Shown one piece after another: positions 9,424 to 17,138 of a DNA stretch of 64,000 nucleotides; the stretch's first letter is position 1, and each line of letters begins with the position of its first letter. The stretch is taken from the NCBI GenBank assembly GCA_014650015.1, contig BMUD01000004.1, positions 336,351 through 400,350 on the forward strand, given 5' to 3'. The notes beneath the pieces were generated by a model. The model had not been told where the DNA came from. It saw only the letters and a program-made list of their open reading frames with translations, and did no database searches. This DNA comes from Streptomyces griseoloalbus (GTDB lineage Bacteria; Actinomycetota; Actinomycetes; Streptomycetales; Streptomycetaceae). Both the position numbers and the translations under genes were made by a program.

Positions 9424-10308
9424 GTGCAGTTCCAGCAGCTCCAGTACTTCGTGGCCGTGGCCGAGACCCGGCACTTCACCCGGGCCGCCGAGACGGTCCA
9501 TGTCGCCCAGCCCTCCTTGTCGCAGCAGATCAGGGCGCTGGAGCGGGAGCTGGGGGCGGATCTGTTCCGGCGGGCGCGCGGGAACATCACGCTGACCGAC
9601 GCGGGCGAGGCGCTGCTGCCGCTGGCCCGGCGGATCCTGGCGGACGCGGACACCGCCCGGCACGAGGTGCAGGAGGTGGCGCAGCTGCGCAGCGGCCGGG
9701 TCCGGCTGGGCGCGACGCCGAGCCTGTGCACCGGCCTGCTGCCGGATGTGCTGCGCGCCTTCCACGACCGCTACCCGGGCGTCCGCCTGCTGGTCGAGGA
9801 GGGCGGCTCGCACGACCTGGTACGGGAGCTGGCCCGCGGCGCGCTGGACCTCGCCCTGGTGGTGCTGCCGCTCCCGACCCCCTCCCCCGCGCTCACCACG
9901 GTGGAGCTGCTGCGCGAGGACCTGGTGGTGGTGTCCTCACCGGACGCCACCAGGCCGGGGCGGGGCCGGCGTACCGTGCGCATCGCCGACCTGGAGGGCG
10001 AGCGCCTGGTGATGTTCCGGCACGGCTACGACCTGCGCGAGCTGACCGTGGCGGCATGCCGCGCGGAGGGCTTCGAGCCGGAGTTCGCGGTGGAGGGCGG
10101 CGAGATGGACGCGGTGCTCGGCTTCGTGCGGGCGGGGCTGGGCGTCGCCGTCGTCCCGCGCATGGTGGCCGCACGGTCCGGGCACGGGCTGCGGGTGACT
10201 CCCCTGGCCCGCCCCGGTCTGCACCGCGCCATCGCCCTGGCCCACCGCAGCGATGTGGCCCCGCCCAGGGCGGCACGGGAGTTGCAGCGGATGCTGCTGG
10301 AGCGGTGA
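9424..10308 (+). CDS. LysR-family transcription regulator
   Basis: A 294-residue DNA-binding regulator. Residues 1-60 are the winged helix (FQQLQYFVAVAETRHFTRAA, then QPSLSQQIRALERELGADLF); the rest is a periplasmic-binding-like effector domain. GTG 9424 is chosen because it puts the family sequence VQFQQLQYF at the N-terminus; the frame stays open upstream to 9382 but adds no LysR sequence. It is divergent from sdhC, with a T-N11-A dyad directly before the start, so it most likely controls the sdh operon and itself. The effector is unknown; a C4-dicarboxylate is a guess from the neighbour. It is convergent with the stress-protein gene. Confidence 0.93.
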   Translation: MQFQQLQYFVAVAETRHFTRAAETVHVAQPSLSQQIRALERELGADLFRRARGNITLTDAGEALLPLARRILADADTARHEVQEVAQLRSGRVRLGATPSLCTGLLPDVLRAFHDRYPGVRLLVEEGGSHDLVRELARGALDLALVVLPLPTPSPALTTVELLREDLVVVSSPDATRPGRGRRTVRIADLEGERLVMFRHGYDLRELTVAACRAEGFEPEFAVEGGEMDAVLGFVRAGLGVAVVPRMVAARSGHGLRVTPLARPGLHRAIALAHRSDVAPPRAARELQRMLLER

Positions 10309-10325
10309 GCCGTCCGGCAGCCGTC

Positions 10326-10784
10326 CTACGGCACCACCGTCACCGGCCACCGCCCCGCCTTCACCAGCCGCACCGCGACCGACCCGATGATCCGGTGGCC
10401 CGCCTGCTCGGAGGCACCCACCACGACCGCGTCCGCCTTGAGGTCGTCCGCCGCCCTCACCAGGCCGTTGTAGGGGTCGCCGCGGAACGTGTGGAACTCC
10501 CAGCGGATGTCGAAGATCCCCTTGATCCGCTCCATCGCGTCCCTGATCTGCGCCACCAGTTCCTCGGCGATCTCCTCGGTCGTGTCGGCGACCGGAGCGC
10601 CGAGCGCCGCACCCGCCGCCAGCACCGGCTGCACGTACACGATGGCGAGCAGGGCGCCCTGGCGCCGGGCCAGACCGGAGGCGTACGCCGCCGCCCGCAG
10701 CGAGGAGTCGGACCCGTCCACTCCGGTCACGATCACCTTCGGGCCGTCCGTGCCCCGTTCGAACCGAGAGGACTGTTGTTCCAT
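10326..10784 (-). CDS. Universal stress protein, single domain
   Basis: A 152-residue UspA-fold protein. It starts with VIVTGVDGSDSSLRAAAYAS, the nucleotide-binding beta-alpha start, and ends with VVVGASEQAGHRIIGSVAVR then VTVVP, close to the G-x2-G-x9-G-S/T ATP signature. The chosen ATG at 10782-10784 gives MEQQSSRFERG; a longer upstream frame has no family match. Universal stress proteins bind ATP or AMP and are induced under stress; the target is unknown. The gene ends 17 bases from the convergent LysR gene and is divergent from the deacetylase across 150 bases. Confidence 0.88.
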   Translation of the reverse strand: MEQQSSRFERGTDGPKVIVTGVDGSDSSLRAAAYASGLARRQGALLAIVYVQPVLAAGAALGAPVADTTEEIAEELVAQIRDAMERIKGIFDIRWEFHTFRGDPYNGLVRAADDLKADAVVVGASEQAGHRIIGSVAVRLVKAGRWPVTVVP

Positions 10785-10934
10785 CACGGCAGCGAGGCTA
10801 TCGGACCTCACCGCCCCGGCCGGCACGCGTCCCCGGGAGGTCCGCCGCCCCGCACTGCGCCGAAGGGGTGAAATCGTGCCGCCGCACCGGTGTCGTCGAG
10901 GTGCGTCGGCCTTCCGTGTGGCGACTGATGAGTC

Positions 10935-11774
10935 ATGGAGAAGGATCAGTTGCTCACCCGGCGCCGGGCGCTGCTCGCCGGCGCCGCCGCCCTCGGCGCC
11001 GCCGGTGTGGCCTCGGCGCTCGTGCCGGGCACCGGGAAGCGGGCCGCACCCGAGTCGGCGTCCGCCGCCGGAGCCCCGCCCGCCCGCCGCCCGCTCAGGC
11101 CCTCCGAGTACCGCCTCAGCCCCCTGACCGGCTACGGCCCGCCGCCCACCACGCCCGGCAGGACCCCGGTACGGCGGGAACCGCTGCTGCGGGTGTCCGG
11201 GCGCGGTCGCACCATGGTGCTGACCTTCGACGACGGGCCGGATCCCCGCTACACCCCGCCCATCCTGGACACGCTGGCCCGGTACGAGGTGCGCGCGATG
11301 TTCTTCGTGTGCGGGGGGATGGCGGCCGACCACCCAAACCTGCTGGCCCGGATGGCCGACGAGGGGCATGTGGTCGGCAACCACACCTGGTCCCACCCCC
11401 TGCTCACCGACCTCGGCCGCCACCGGATCCGCTCCGAGATGGAACGCACCAGCGACGTCATCGAAAAGGCCTACGGCGCACGCCCGGAATGGTTCCGCGC
11501 GCCTTACGGGGCCTGGAACCGCGCCGCCTTCCAGCTCGGCGCCGAACTGGGCATGGAGCCGCTGGCCTGGACGGTCGACACGCTCGACTGGACCACGCCC
11601 GGCACCCGCACCATCGTCGGCCGGGTGGAGGACGGCGCCGCCCCCGGCGTCGTGGTGCTCTCGCACGACGCCGGGGGCGAACGCTCGCAGAGCGTACGGG
11701 CCCTGCGCCGTTATCTGCCCGCGCTGCTGGACTCCGGGTACCACGTCACCGTGCCTCGCCGGCAGTACGTCTGA
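10935..11774 (+). CDS. Exported polysaccharide deacetylase (NodB/CE4 family)
   Basis: A 279-residue metal-dependent deacetylase acting outside the membrane, probably on N-acetylglucosamine polymers such as peptidoglycan or chitin. The N-terminus (TRRRALLAGAAALGAAGVA) is a twin-arginine type signal. The catalytic domain shows all five CE4 motifs: TFDDGPD (base Asp and metal Asp), NHTWSH (metal histidines), RAPYG, a central DTLDW and LSHD. Length and motif order are normal for the family. It lies beside a sortase and other envelope genes, which fits a cell-wall role. The substrate cannot be told from the sequence. Confidence 0.93.
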   Translation: MEKDQLLTRRRALLAGAAALGAAGVASALVPGTGKRAAPESASAAGAPPARRPLRPSEYRLSPLTGYGPPPTTPGRTPVRREPLLRVSGRGRTMVLTFDDGPDPRYTPPILDTLARYEVRAMFFVCGGMAADHPNLLARMADEGHVVGNHTWSHPLLTDLGRHRIRSEMERTSDVIEKAYGARPEWFRAPYGAWNRAAFQLGAELGMEPLAWTVDTLDWTTPGTRTIVGRVEDGAAPGVVVLSHDAGGERSQSVRALRRYLPALLDSGYHVTVPRRQYV

Positions 11775-11801
11775 GCGGCCCCTCGCCCGGTCGGGGTCCG
11801 C

Positions 11802-12470
11802 TCAGCGGACCTCGACCAGGCGGGCGAAGACGACGACGTTCCCGTCGTAGCCGTTCTGCTGGGAGAAGCCGCCGCCGCAGGTGATGACCCGCAGCTCCGC
11901 GGCCCCCTTGGAGGCGTAGACCCGGTCGCCGGGGAAGTTGTTCTTCGCGAAGACCTCGATGCCGTAGATCTCGAACACGGCGGTCTTCGCGTCCATGCGC
12001 GCGATCTCGACGCGGTGTCCCTTCTTCAGCGCCCCGAGTCCGTAGAACACCGCCGGTCCCTGCGCGTTGTCGACATGGCCGACGACGACCGCCGTGCCCT
12101 TCTCGCCCGGCGAGACGGCACCGGTGAACCAGCCCGCCAGATTGGGGTCCTGGGGCGGCGGTGCGTCCACCCAGCCCTCCGCGTCCAGCCCCACGGCCAT
12201 GACCGGCGCGTCCACCTGGATCGCCGGGATCCTGACCCGGTCCGGAACCCCGTACGGCAGCGGCTGCACCACCCCGGCCGCGATGCCGCCGGGCACCCGG
12301 CTGTCGGCGGCGGCCGCGCCGGCCGGCTGCGGCGGGCCCACGTCGAACTCCCCCGAACCGTTCCGGATGAGCGCGAGTCCGGTGAGCAGGACCAGCGCTA
12401 TCACGCCCCATGGGGCGCGCCTCTTCCGCGGCGCCTCCTCTTCGGCTTCGGCCGGCCAGAAAGCAGACAT
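11802..12470 (-). CDS. Class E/F sortase
   Basis: A 222-residue membrane-anchored transpeptidase. After a charged start, one hydrophobic segment (WGVIALVLLTGLALI) anchors it, then an extracellular sortase domain carries VVVGHVDN (catalytic His), LRVITCGGGF (catalytic Cys) and a conserved Arg in VVVFARL. The sequence style (VRIPAIQVDAPVMAVGLD) is that of actinobacterial class F/E sortases. Sortases attach surface proteins through LPxTG-like signals, yet no protein in this window carries a clear one; the divergent neighbour has only a C-terminal helix with RRR tail. The ATG at 12468-12470 has GGGGAAGGCGA ahead of it. Confidence 0.9.
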   Translation of the reverse strand: MSAFWPAEAEEEAPRKRRAPWGVIALVLLTGLALIRNGSGEFDVGPPQPAGAAAADSRVPGGIAAGVVQPLPYGVPDRVRIPAIQVDAPVMAVGLDAEGWVDAPPPQDPNLAGWFTGAVSPGEKGTAVVVGHVDNAQGPAVFYGLGALKKGHRVEIARMDAKTAVFEIYGIEVFAKNNFPGDRVYASKGAAELRVITCGGGFSQQNGYDGNVVVFARLVEVR

Positions 12471-12803
12471 TCGCCTTCCCCTCTCGACACAGCCGTCGCC
12501 GTGTCACTCGCGCATGAGAAAACGCTAGATCGCGCACGCGCAACCGGCGACGGGGCGGCGGCGAACGGGTGGCCCCCGCGGGACGAGGTGCGCCATCCGG
12601 GGTGGAGCCCGACGAAGATTTTCTGACGGTCCGTGACCTGCGGCGATATCGCCTCGCGCGGTGGCCCGCGAGGGGGCGGCCTCACCGGGACGGACCATCG
12701 CCGAAATGCGGGGCCGCGCAGGGCAACTGAGGGTCTTTCTGGGAGGCGCTTTCTCGCCGATCGACCGGGGACGGGACCCGGGGCGCCTTCCGCGGAGGAT
12801 CAC
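12471..12803. promoter_or_regulatory. Divergent control region between sortase and surface protein
   Basis: No gene is seen in these 333 bases. They hold the start regions of two divergent genes and a perfect 12-base palindrome GGCGATATCGCC (12642-12653) that could be an operator. A ribosome site GGAGG lies before the plus-strand gene at 12804. Confidence 0.45.
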
Positions 12804-13301
12804 ATGCGTAACTCACGTGCCCTGGCGGCCGCCGGCGCCGCGGTCGCCGTCCTCGGGGTCGCCGCCCCGGCGGCCGTCGCGGACGACGGCCGGCATCCCA
12901 ACCCGTCCAACATCGTCGCCCTGCCCAGCGTCATCGCCCCCGGCGGCCAGCTGACCATCACGGTCGACGGCTGCCCCAACGGCGGCACGGCGACCTCCAA
13001 CGCGTTCCCGAGGACCGATCTGACGCCCATCCACGGTGCCAACGACACCTCCAAGGGCACCGCGACCGTCGACGCCGACGCCCGGCCCGGTCCGTACGAC
13101 ATCACGGTCCACTGCTCCGGCAGGAGCCTGACCCGTCCGGCCGCCTTCACCGTCATCGGCGGCGTCCGCGGCGGTATCGGCGGCAGCAGCACCAGCGGGG
13201 CGACCCCGACCGACATCGCCATCGGCGGCGCGCTGGTGACCGCGGCGGTCGTCGGCAGCGGGGTCTTCTGGATGCGCCGCCGCGCCGAGAAGCGGATCTG
13301 A
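12804..13301 (+). CDS. Secreted, C-terminally anchored hypothetical protein
   Basis: A 165-residue protein whose function I do not recognise. The signal peptide (LAAAGAAVAVLGVAAPAAVA-DDG) is followed by an Ig-like or beta-rich domain with two cysteines (DGCPNGG and VHCSGRS) that could form a disulfide. A Gly/Ser linker, then a membrane helix (IAIGGALVTAAVVGSGVFW) and a positive tail (MRRRAEKR) complete it. This lay-out fits a surface protein. It lacks a clear LPxTG or LAxTG signal, so it may not be a substrate of the divergent sortase. ATG 12804 is preceded by GCGGAGGAT. Confidence 0.8.
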   Translation: MRNSRALAAAGAAVAVLGVAAPAAVADDGRHPNPSNIVALPSVIAPGGQLTITVDGCPNGGTATSNAFPRTDLTPIHGANDTSKGTATVDADARPGPYDITVHCSGRSLTRPAAFTVIGGVRGGIGGSSTSGATPTDIAIGGALVTAAVVGSGVFWMRRRAEKRI

Positions 13302-13347
13302 GCAGCTGTCCCCTGCGGGCCGCCGTTGCACGTGTTCGACGAGACAG

Positions 13348-13377
13348 CGCCCCGGATCCCCGCGGGGATCCGGGGCG
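13348..13377. terminator. Bidirectional terminator, 30-base perfect palindrome
   Basis: A 15-bp stem without loop bases (13348-13362 with 13363-13377) lies between two convergent genes ending at 13301 and 13400. Confidence 0.8.
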
Positions 13378-13399
13378 AAGCGCCGCCCCGCGGGCGGTC

Positions 13400-14164
13400 T
13401 CAGCCGTCGATGTGCGGGAAGAGCCGCAGGAACGGGTCCGCCGACGCGGCGATGCCCCGGCTGTAGGGCGCGTCGAAGTCCCAGATGAGGAAGAGCAGGA
13501 AGGCGATCAGCGCGGAGAACAGCCCGGCCAGGATCATCTCCCGGCTGGTGCGCCGGATCTGCAGCGCGAAGATCATGCCGATGGTGATGACGGCCCCGGA
13601 GATCAGCCCGAACCACACCACGCCCGGCATGGTCTCCCCGGTCGACTCGGCCCGCGCGCTGCGCGCCTGGTCGGCGGCGGCCACCTGGTCCACGAGCGGC
13701 TGGTAGGCCTGCGCCTCGAAGTCCGTGCGCGGCTCGTAGTCGGTGACGTCCCGCCGGACGCGGTCGAGCAGTTCGGTGCCGCGCCCGGTGACCCGTCCGT
13801 CGTCGGCCATGGTCCGCCACTCGGTGGTGACCACGTGTCCGACATAGGCGTTGACATCGTCCCGGATGCGGTCGCGCACGTCCGCGGGGTAGACCCGCAC
13901 CCGCTCCGTGATCTCGTGCAGGGCCACGGCCTCGGCCCGTACGTGCTCCTGGGCGGCGCTGCGTCCCTCCCAGACGCCGGCGATGGCGAGACCCAGGACG
14001 ATGGCGTACACCACACCGATCCACATCGTCATGTACTCGATGACGTCCGGGGTCTCGCTGGGATCCTCGTCGTCGGCCGCCCGGCGGTGCCGTACGAGGG
14101 TGATGACCACCACGACGGCACAGGCGGCCAGCATCGCGAGGGTGAGAACAAGCCATTCCGGCAA
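13400..14164 (-). CDS. DUF4239 membrane protein
   Basis: A 254-residue integral membrane protein. It has an N-terminal helix (WLVLTLAMLAACAVVVVITLV), a second at MTMWIGVVYAIVLGLAIAGVW, a central charged helical region of about 120 residues, and two C-terminal helices (VVWFGLISGAVITIGMIFAL and EMILAGLFSALIAFLLFLIW). Topology and the sequence EYMTMWIGVVYAIVLGLAI match the DUF4239/bestrophin-like family of bacteria; a role in ion transport has been suggested for relatives but is not shown. It may form a unit with the upstream proline-rich gene, 36 bases away on the same strand. Confidence 0.8.
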   Translation of the reverse strand: MPEWLVLTLAMLAACAVVVVITLVRHRRAADDEDPSETPDVIEYMTMWIGVVYAIVLGLAIAGVWEGRSAAQEHVRAEAVALHEITERVRVYPADVRDRIRDDVNAYVGHVVTTEWRTMADDGRVTGRGTELLDRVRRDVTDYEPRTDFEAQAYQPLVDQVAAADQARSARAESTGETMPGVVWFGLISGAVITIGMIFALQIRRTSREMILAGLFSALIAFLLFLIWDFDAPYSRGIAASADPFLRLFPHIDG

Positions 14165-14200
14165 GACGAGCCTCCAGCAGGAGTCGGATCGGGTCGGTCG

Positions 14201-14896
14201 TCAGCGCGGACGGAGCGCTGCGACGGCGACCACCGCGGGCATCGTGATGAGCAGGACGAAGGTGAGCGGCGACGTGGCACCGCCGGAGGGCCGCCGCACC
14301 GGGGCCGCGCGGTAGCGCGGGTAGTGCACGGGTGCCACGGACGGACGCGGCTCGGGCGTGGCCGACGGTGTCGGGGGCGGTGGGGGTGGGGGTGCGGGTG
14401 CCGGTGACGGAGGCGGCGTGGGGGGCGACGGTGGGCGTGGCGGCGGGGTGGGGGCCGGGGTCGGCCGGGCAGCGGGTGGCACCGGGCGGGCCGCGGGCGG
14501 GGGCGGCTCCGGTTCCGGGGTGGGGCTGGGGCTGGGCGGCGGTGGTGGAGGCGTGGTCGGCGTGGGCTCGGGCGGAGGCGTCGGAGAGGGCGTGGGTGTG
14601 GGTGTGGGTGTGGGTGTGGGTGTGGGTGTGGGTGTGGGTGTGGGTGTGGGTGTGGGTGTGGGTGTGGGTGTGGGGGACGGTGGAGGCGGTGAGCAGGGCG
14701 GGGGGTCCGTCCAGGTGACGCTTCCCGCGACCGCCACCGCCTCCGTGCCGCCCGGCCCTGTCGAGGCGTAGGCGCAGGCGTCGGCCGTCGCCGCGCCGGG
14801 TGCGCCGACGAGTGCCCAGGTCAGCGTCGCCACCGCCAACGCACGTGCCGCCACGCGGGATTGGGTCGGTACGAGTGCTTGCACGACGAGGATCAT
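14201..14896 (-). CDS. Secreted proline/threonine-rich surface protein
   Basis: A 231-residue protein of no known function. It begins with a signal-like segment (AARALAVATLTWALVGAPGAATA), has a short N-terminal domain with two cysteines (DACAYAS and PPPCSP), then about 110 residues dominated by Pro, Thr, Ser and Glu including a run of about 14 Pro-Thr pairs, and ends with a membrane helix (LTFVLLITMPAVVAVAAL) and RPR. This is the build of a wall-spanning stalk. The Pro-Thr run is encoded by a hexanucleotide tandem array, so its length may vary between strains. The opposite strand is also open and gives a glycine-rich frame, which I regard as a shadow. Confidence 0.7.
   Translation of the reverse strand: MILVVQALVPTQSRVAARALAVATLTWALVGAPGAATADACAYASTGPGGTEAVAVAGSVTWTDPPPCSPPPPSPTPTPTPTPTPTPTPTPTPTPTPTPTPTPSPTPPPEPTPTTPPPPPPSPSPTPEPEPPPPAARPVPPAARPTPAPTPPPRPPSPPTPPPSPAPAPPPPPPPTPSATPEPRPSVAPVHYPRYRAAPVRRPSGGATSPLTFVLLITMPAVVAVAALRPR
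14592..14674. repeat. Hexanucleotide microsatellite (GTGGGT)n, about 14 copies
   Basis: An uninterrupted 83-base array with a 6-base period lies inside the proline-rich gene, where each unit encodes one Pro-Thr pair on the minus strand. Because the unit is two codons long, slippage changes stalk length without breaking the frame. Confidence 0.9.
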
Positions 14897-15065
14897 GAGT
14901 CGCGAACGGCCGGGTCACGCCCCGGAACCGGGTGATTGCCCCGAAGGAGTTAATGAAAGAAATTCGGGCCGCGATTGAACACAACCTGTGCTCCGGTGCG
15001 TACCCATCGTCGAGCGGCGGCACAGCAGGGCGCTGCAACACCCTTGCGATCATGTGGAGTTGACG

Positions 15066-16001
15066 ATGAAGACCTCCTGGCGAACCGCCTCGCTGGTGGC
15101 GAGCGCCGCGGCGGTGCTGGCCCTGACCTCGGCGTGCGGTCAGGACAGCCCGCCGCCCGCCTCCAGCCAGAACGTGGGTGCCACGGCCGCGGCCGGGGAC
15201 TACGGCGACATCGGCAGCGGCGCCGGCGACGCGGCCGGCGGCGCACGGGCATCGTCGAGCCCTTCGAACACGGCGGGCGAGCTGAACGTCTCCACCAACG
15301 CCGAACTGGGCAAGGTGGTGACCGACAGCCTCGGTCTGACCCTGTACCGCTTCGACCAGGACACGGCCGAGCCCCCCGCGTCCCGCTGCGAGGGCGACTG
15401 CGCCAAGACCTGGCCCCCGGTGCCCGCCGACGACGCCACGGCCGGCGAGGGGATCGACGAGTCACTGCTCGGGGAGGTCACCCGGGCCGACGGCACCGAG
15501 CAGCTCACCGTGGACGGCTGGCCGGCCTACCGCTACGTCAAGGACGTGAACGCCGGTGACGTCAAGGGCCAGGGTGTGGGCGGCAAGTGGTACGCGCTGA
15601 CCCCCGAGGGAAAGAAGGCGCAGGCGGCCGACCGGCCGGGTCTGTCCACCCGCCAGGACCCGAAGCTCGGCGAGATCGTCGTCGACCGGAACGGCATGAC
15701 CGTCTACCGCTTCATGAAGGACGAGGCCTGGCCGAAACCCGTCTCGGCCTGCACCGGCGCCTGCCTGGAGAAGTGGCCGGTGGTGTCGCCGGTCGGCTTC
15801 GAGGACACCAAGGGCATCCAGGAGAAGGGCTACATGACCTTCACCCGCCCGGACGGCGCCGACCAGCAGACGATCAACTGCTGGCCCATCTACACCTTCG
15901 CCGGGGACAAGGCCGCCGGCGACACCAACGGTCAGGGCGTCGGCGGCACCTGGTACGCCGTGCGGCCCGACGGAAAACCGGTCGGCGCCCCGGAGAAGTA
16001 A
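15066..16001 (+). CDS. SCO0930-family lipoprotein with two secreted-repeat domains
   Basis: A 311-residue exported lipoprotein. The signal ends in LALTSAC (lipobox; Cys is lipidated). Two copies of the secreted-repeat (Lipoprotein_15) domain follow. The first contains LTLYRFDQDTAEPPASRCEG and DCAKTWPP. The second contains MTVYRFMKDEAWPKPVSACTG and ACLEKWPV. Both close with a DGW/NCWP-Y-GQGVGG-WYA pattern. The paired cysteines and acidic residues suggest metal or cofactor binding, but no function is established. ATG 15066 is chosen for the signal peptide; upstream sequence in the same frame is not signal-like. It is followed by a strong terminator, so it is probably transcribed alone. Confidence 0.9.
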   Translation: MKTSWRTASLVASAAAVLALTSACGQDSPPPASSQNVGATAAAGDYGDIGSGAGDAAGGARASSSPSNTAGELNVSTNAELGKVVTDSLGLTLYRFDQDTAEPPASRCEGDCAKTWPPVPADDATAGEGIDESLLGEVTRADGTEQLTVDGWPAYRYVKDVNAGDVKGQGVGGKWYALTPEGKKAQAADRPGLSTRQDPKLGEIVVDRNGMTVYRFMKDEAWPKPVSACTGACLEKWPVVSPVGFEDTKGIQEKGYMTFTRPDGADQQTINCWPIYTFAGDKAAGDTNGQGVGGTWYAVRPDGKPVGAPEK

Positions 16002-16044
16002 CAGCCTCCCCCCAGGGCGTCGTCCACTCCGGACGCGCCGGCCA

Positions 16045-16084
16045 GGTCCGCCCCTCCGCAGCCCGCGGAGGGGCGGACCGTTTT
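16045..16084 (+). terminator. Intrinsic terminator after the lipoprotein gene
   Basis: A 15-bp perfect stem (GGTCCGCCCCTCCGC at 16045-16059 with its complement at 16065-16079), a 5-base loop and a following TTTT form a textbook intrinsic terminator. Confidence 0.9.
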
Positions 16085-16325
16085 GCCGTGATTCACCGGA
16101 ACCCATGGAATTATCGGGACTCTTCTCCCTGTACTTCTCAGCGCGCAGAAGCTCTCCGGAATGCCGCGGACACTTCTCGTGACGTTTACCGGGGGACGTC
16201 GATAAGGCACGTGCCACTGGCAGTGACCGGGAACGGATGGTCAATTTCCGTTTGGGGTCGCTCGTTTGGCGGGCGATCAGTAGCCTCTGCTCGAACACCG
16301 GATCGCCTACGCCTTGGAGAGATAG
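16085..16325 (+). promoter_or_regulatory. Upstream region of the methyltransferase-rmdA unit
   Basis: No gene is seen. This is one of the more AT-rich gaps and should hold the promoter of the two-gene unit. A GTCGATAA element at about 16197-16204 resembles the -10 of WhiG promoters, but I see no matching TAAA at the right distance, so the sigma factor stays open. Confidence 0.35.
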
Positions 16326-17138
16326 ATGGAGCGTCCCGCCTGGGCCCCACGGAGCATCGACATCACGGTGCCCAGCGTCTCCCGGATGCACGACTACTAC
16401 CTGGGCGGTTCGCACAACTTCGAGGTCGACCGGGAAGCGGCCCGCAGGGCCATGGAGTTCATGCCGGGCCTGCCCAAGATCGTGCAGGCGAACCGGGCCT
16501 TCATGCGCCGGGCGGTGCGTTTCGCGGTCGACGAGGGCATCAACCAGTTCCTGGACATCGGCTCCGGCATTCCCACGTTCGGGAACGTCCACGAAGTGGC
16601 CCAGGCGGCCGACCCGGACGCACGCGTGATGTACGTGGACCACGACCCGGTGGCCGTGGCGCACAGCCAGTCCGTGTTGGAGGGCAACGACGGCGCGGGC
16701 ATCGTCGCCGCGGACCTCCGAAAGCCGCGGGAGATCCTCGACAGTCCCGAAGTGCAGCGGCTGATCGACCTGAATCGGCCAGTGGCGCTGCTCCTCGTTG
16801 CCATACTGCACTTCGTGGAAGACGCGGACGACCCGTACGCGGTGGTGGCCGACCTGCGCGAGGCCCTCGCGCCCGGCAGCATGCTCGTGCTCACCCATGC
16901 CTCGTACGAGGGGATCCCGCTGCCGCCGGAGCGGGCCGAGGGGGCGGTGGACGTGTACCAGGACATTCGCAACCCGCTGATCATGCGCACGCGCGAGGAG
17001 ATCGCGCGGTTCTTCGAGGGGTACGACATGGTGGAACCCGGACTGGTGCCGATGCCGCAGTGGCGGCCGGACACTGCACCGGAGGACGAGGATCCCTACG
17101 CCTTCTCCGGTTTCGCGGGCGTGGGGCGTACGGCGTGA
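16326..17138 (+). CDS. SAM-dependent methyltransferase, DUF574 family
   Basis: A 270-residue member of the S-adenosylmethionine methyltransferase family that is expanded in Streptomyces (PF04672/DUF574). Family marks are RMHDYYLGGSHNFEVDREAA near the start, QFLDIGSGIPTFGNVHEVAQ (the SAM motif I region), VMYVDHDPVAVAHS (acidic residue for the ribose), AILHFVEDADDPY and LVLTHASYEG. The substrates of these enzymes are unknown. The stop overlaps the GTG of rmdA (GTGA), so it is translationally coupled to a cyclic-di-GMP enzyme; a shared role in development or signalling is inference only. Confidence 0.92.
   Translation: MERPAWAPRSIDITVPSVSRMHDYYLGGSHNFEVDREAARRAMEFMPGLPKIVQANRAFMRRAVRFAVDEGINQFLDIGSGIPTFGNVHEVAQAADPDARVMYVDHDPVAVAHSQSVLEGNDGAGIVAADLRKPREILDSPEVQRLIDLNRPVALLLVAILHFVEDADDPYAVVADLREALAPGSMLVLTHASYEGIPLPPERAEGAVDVYQDIRNPLIMRTREEIARFFEGYDMVEPGLVPMPQWRPDTAPEDEDPYAFSGFAGVGRTA

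Noticed and set aside
14592-14674. Tandem units considered as a CRISPR array
   Set aside because: A 6-base period without spacers is a microsatellite, and no cas gene is present.
14358-14771. Glycine/valine-rich plus-strand frame
   Set aside because: It is a complement of the proline-rich gene; signal peptide and membrane helix exist only on the minus strand.
12813-15053. Frame with long Thr-His repeats on the minus strand
   Set aside because: It is the GTGGGT array read in a different frame and runs antisense to neighbouring genes.
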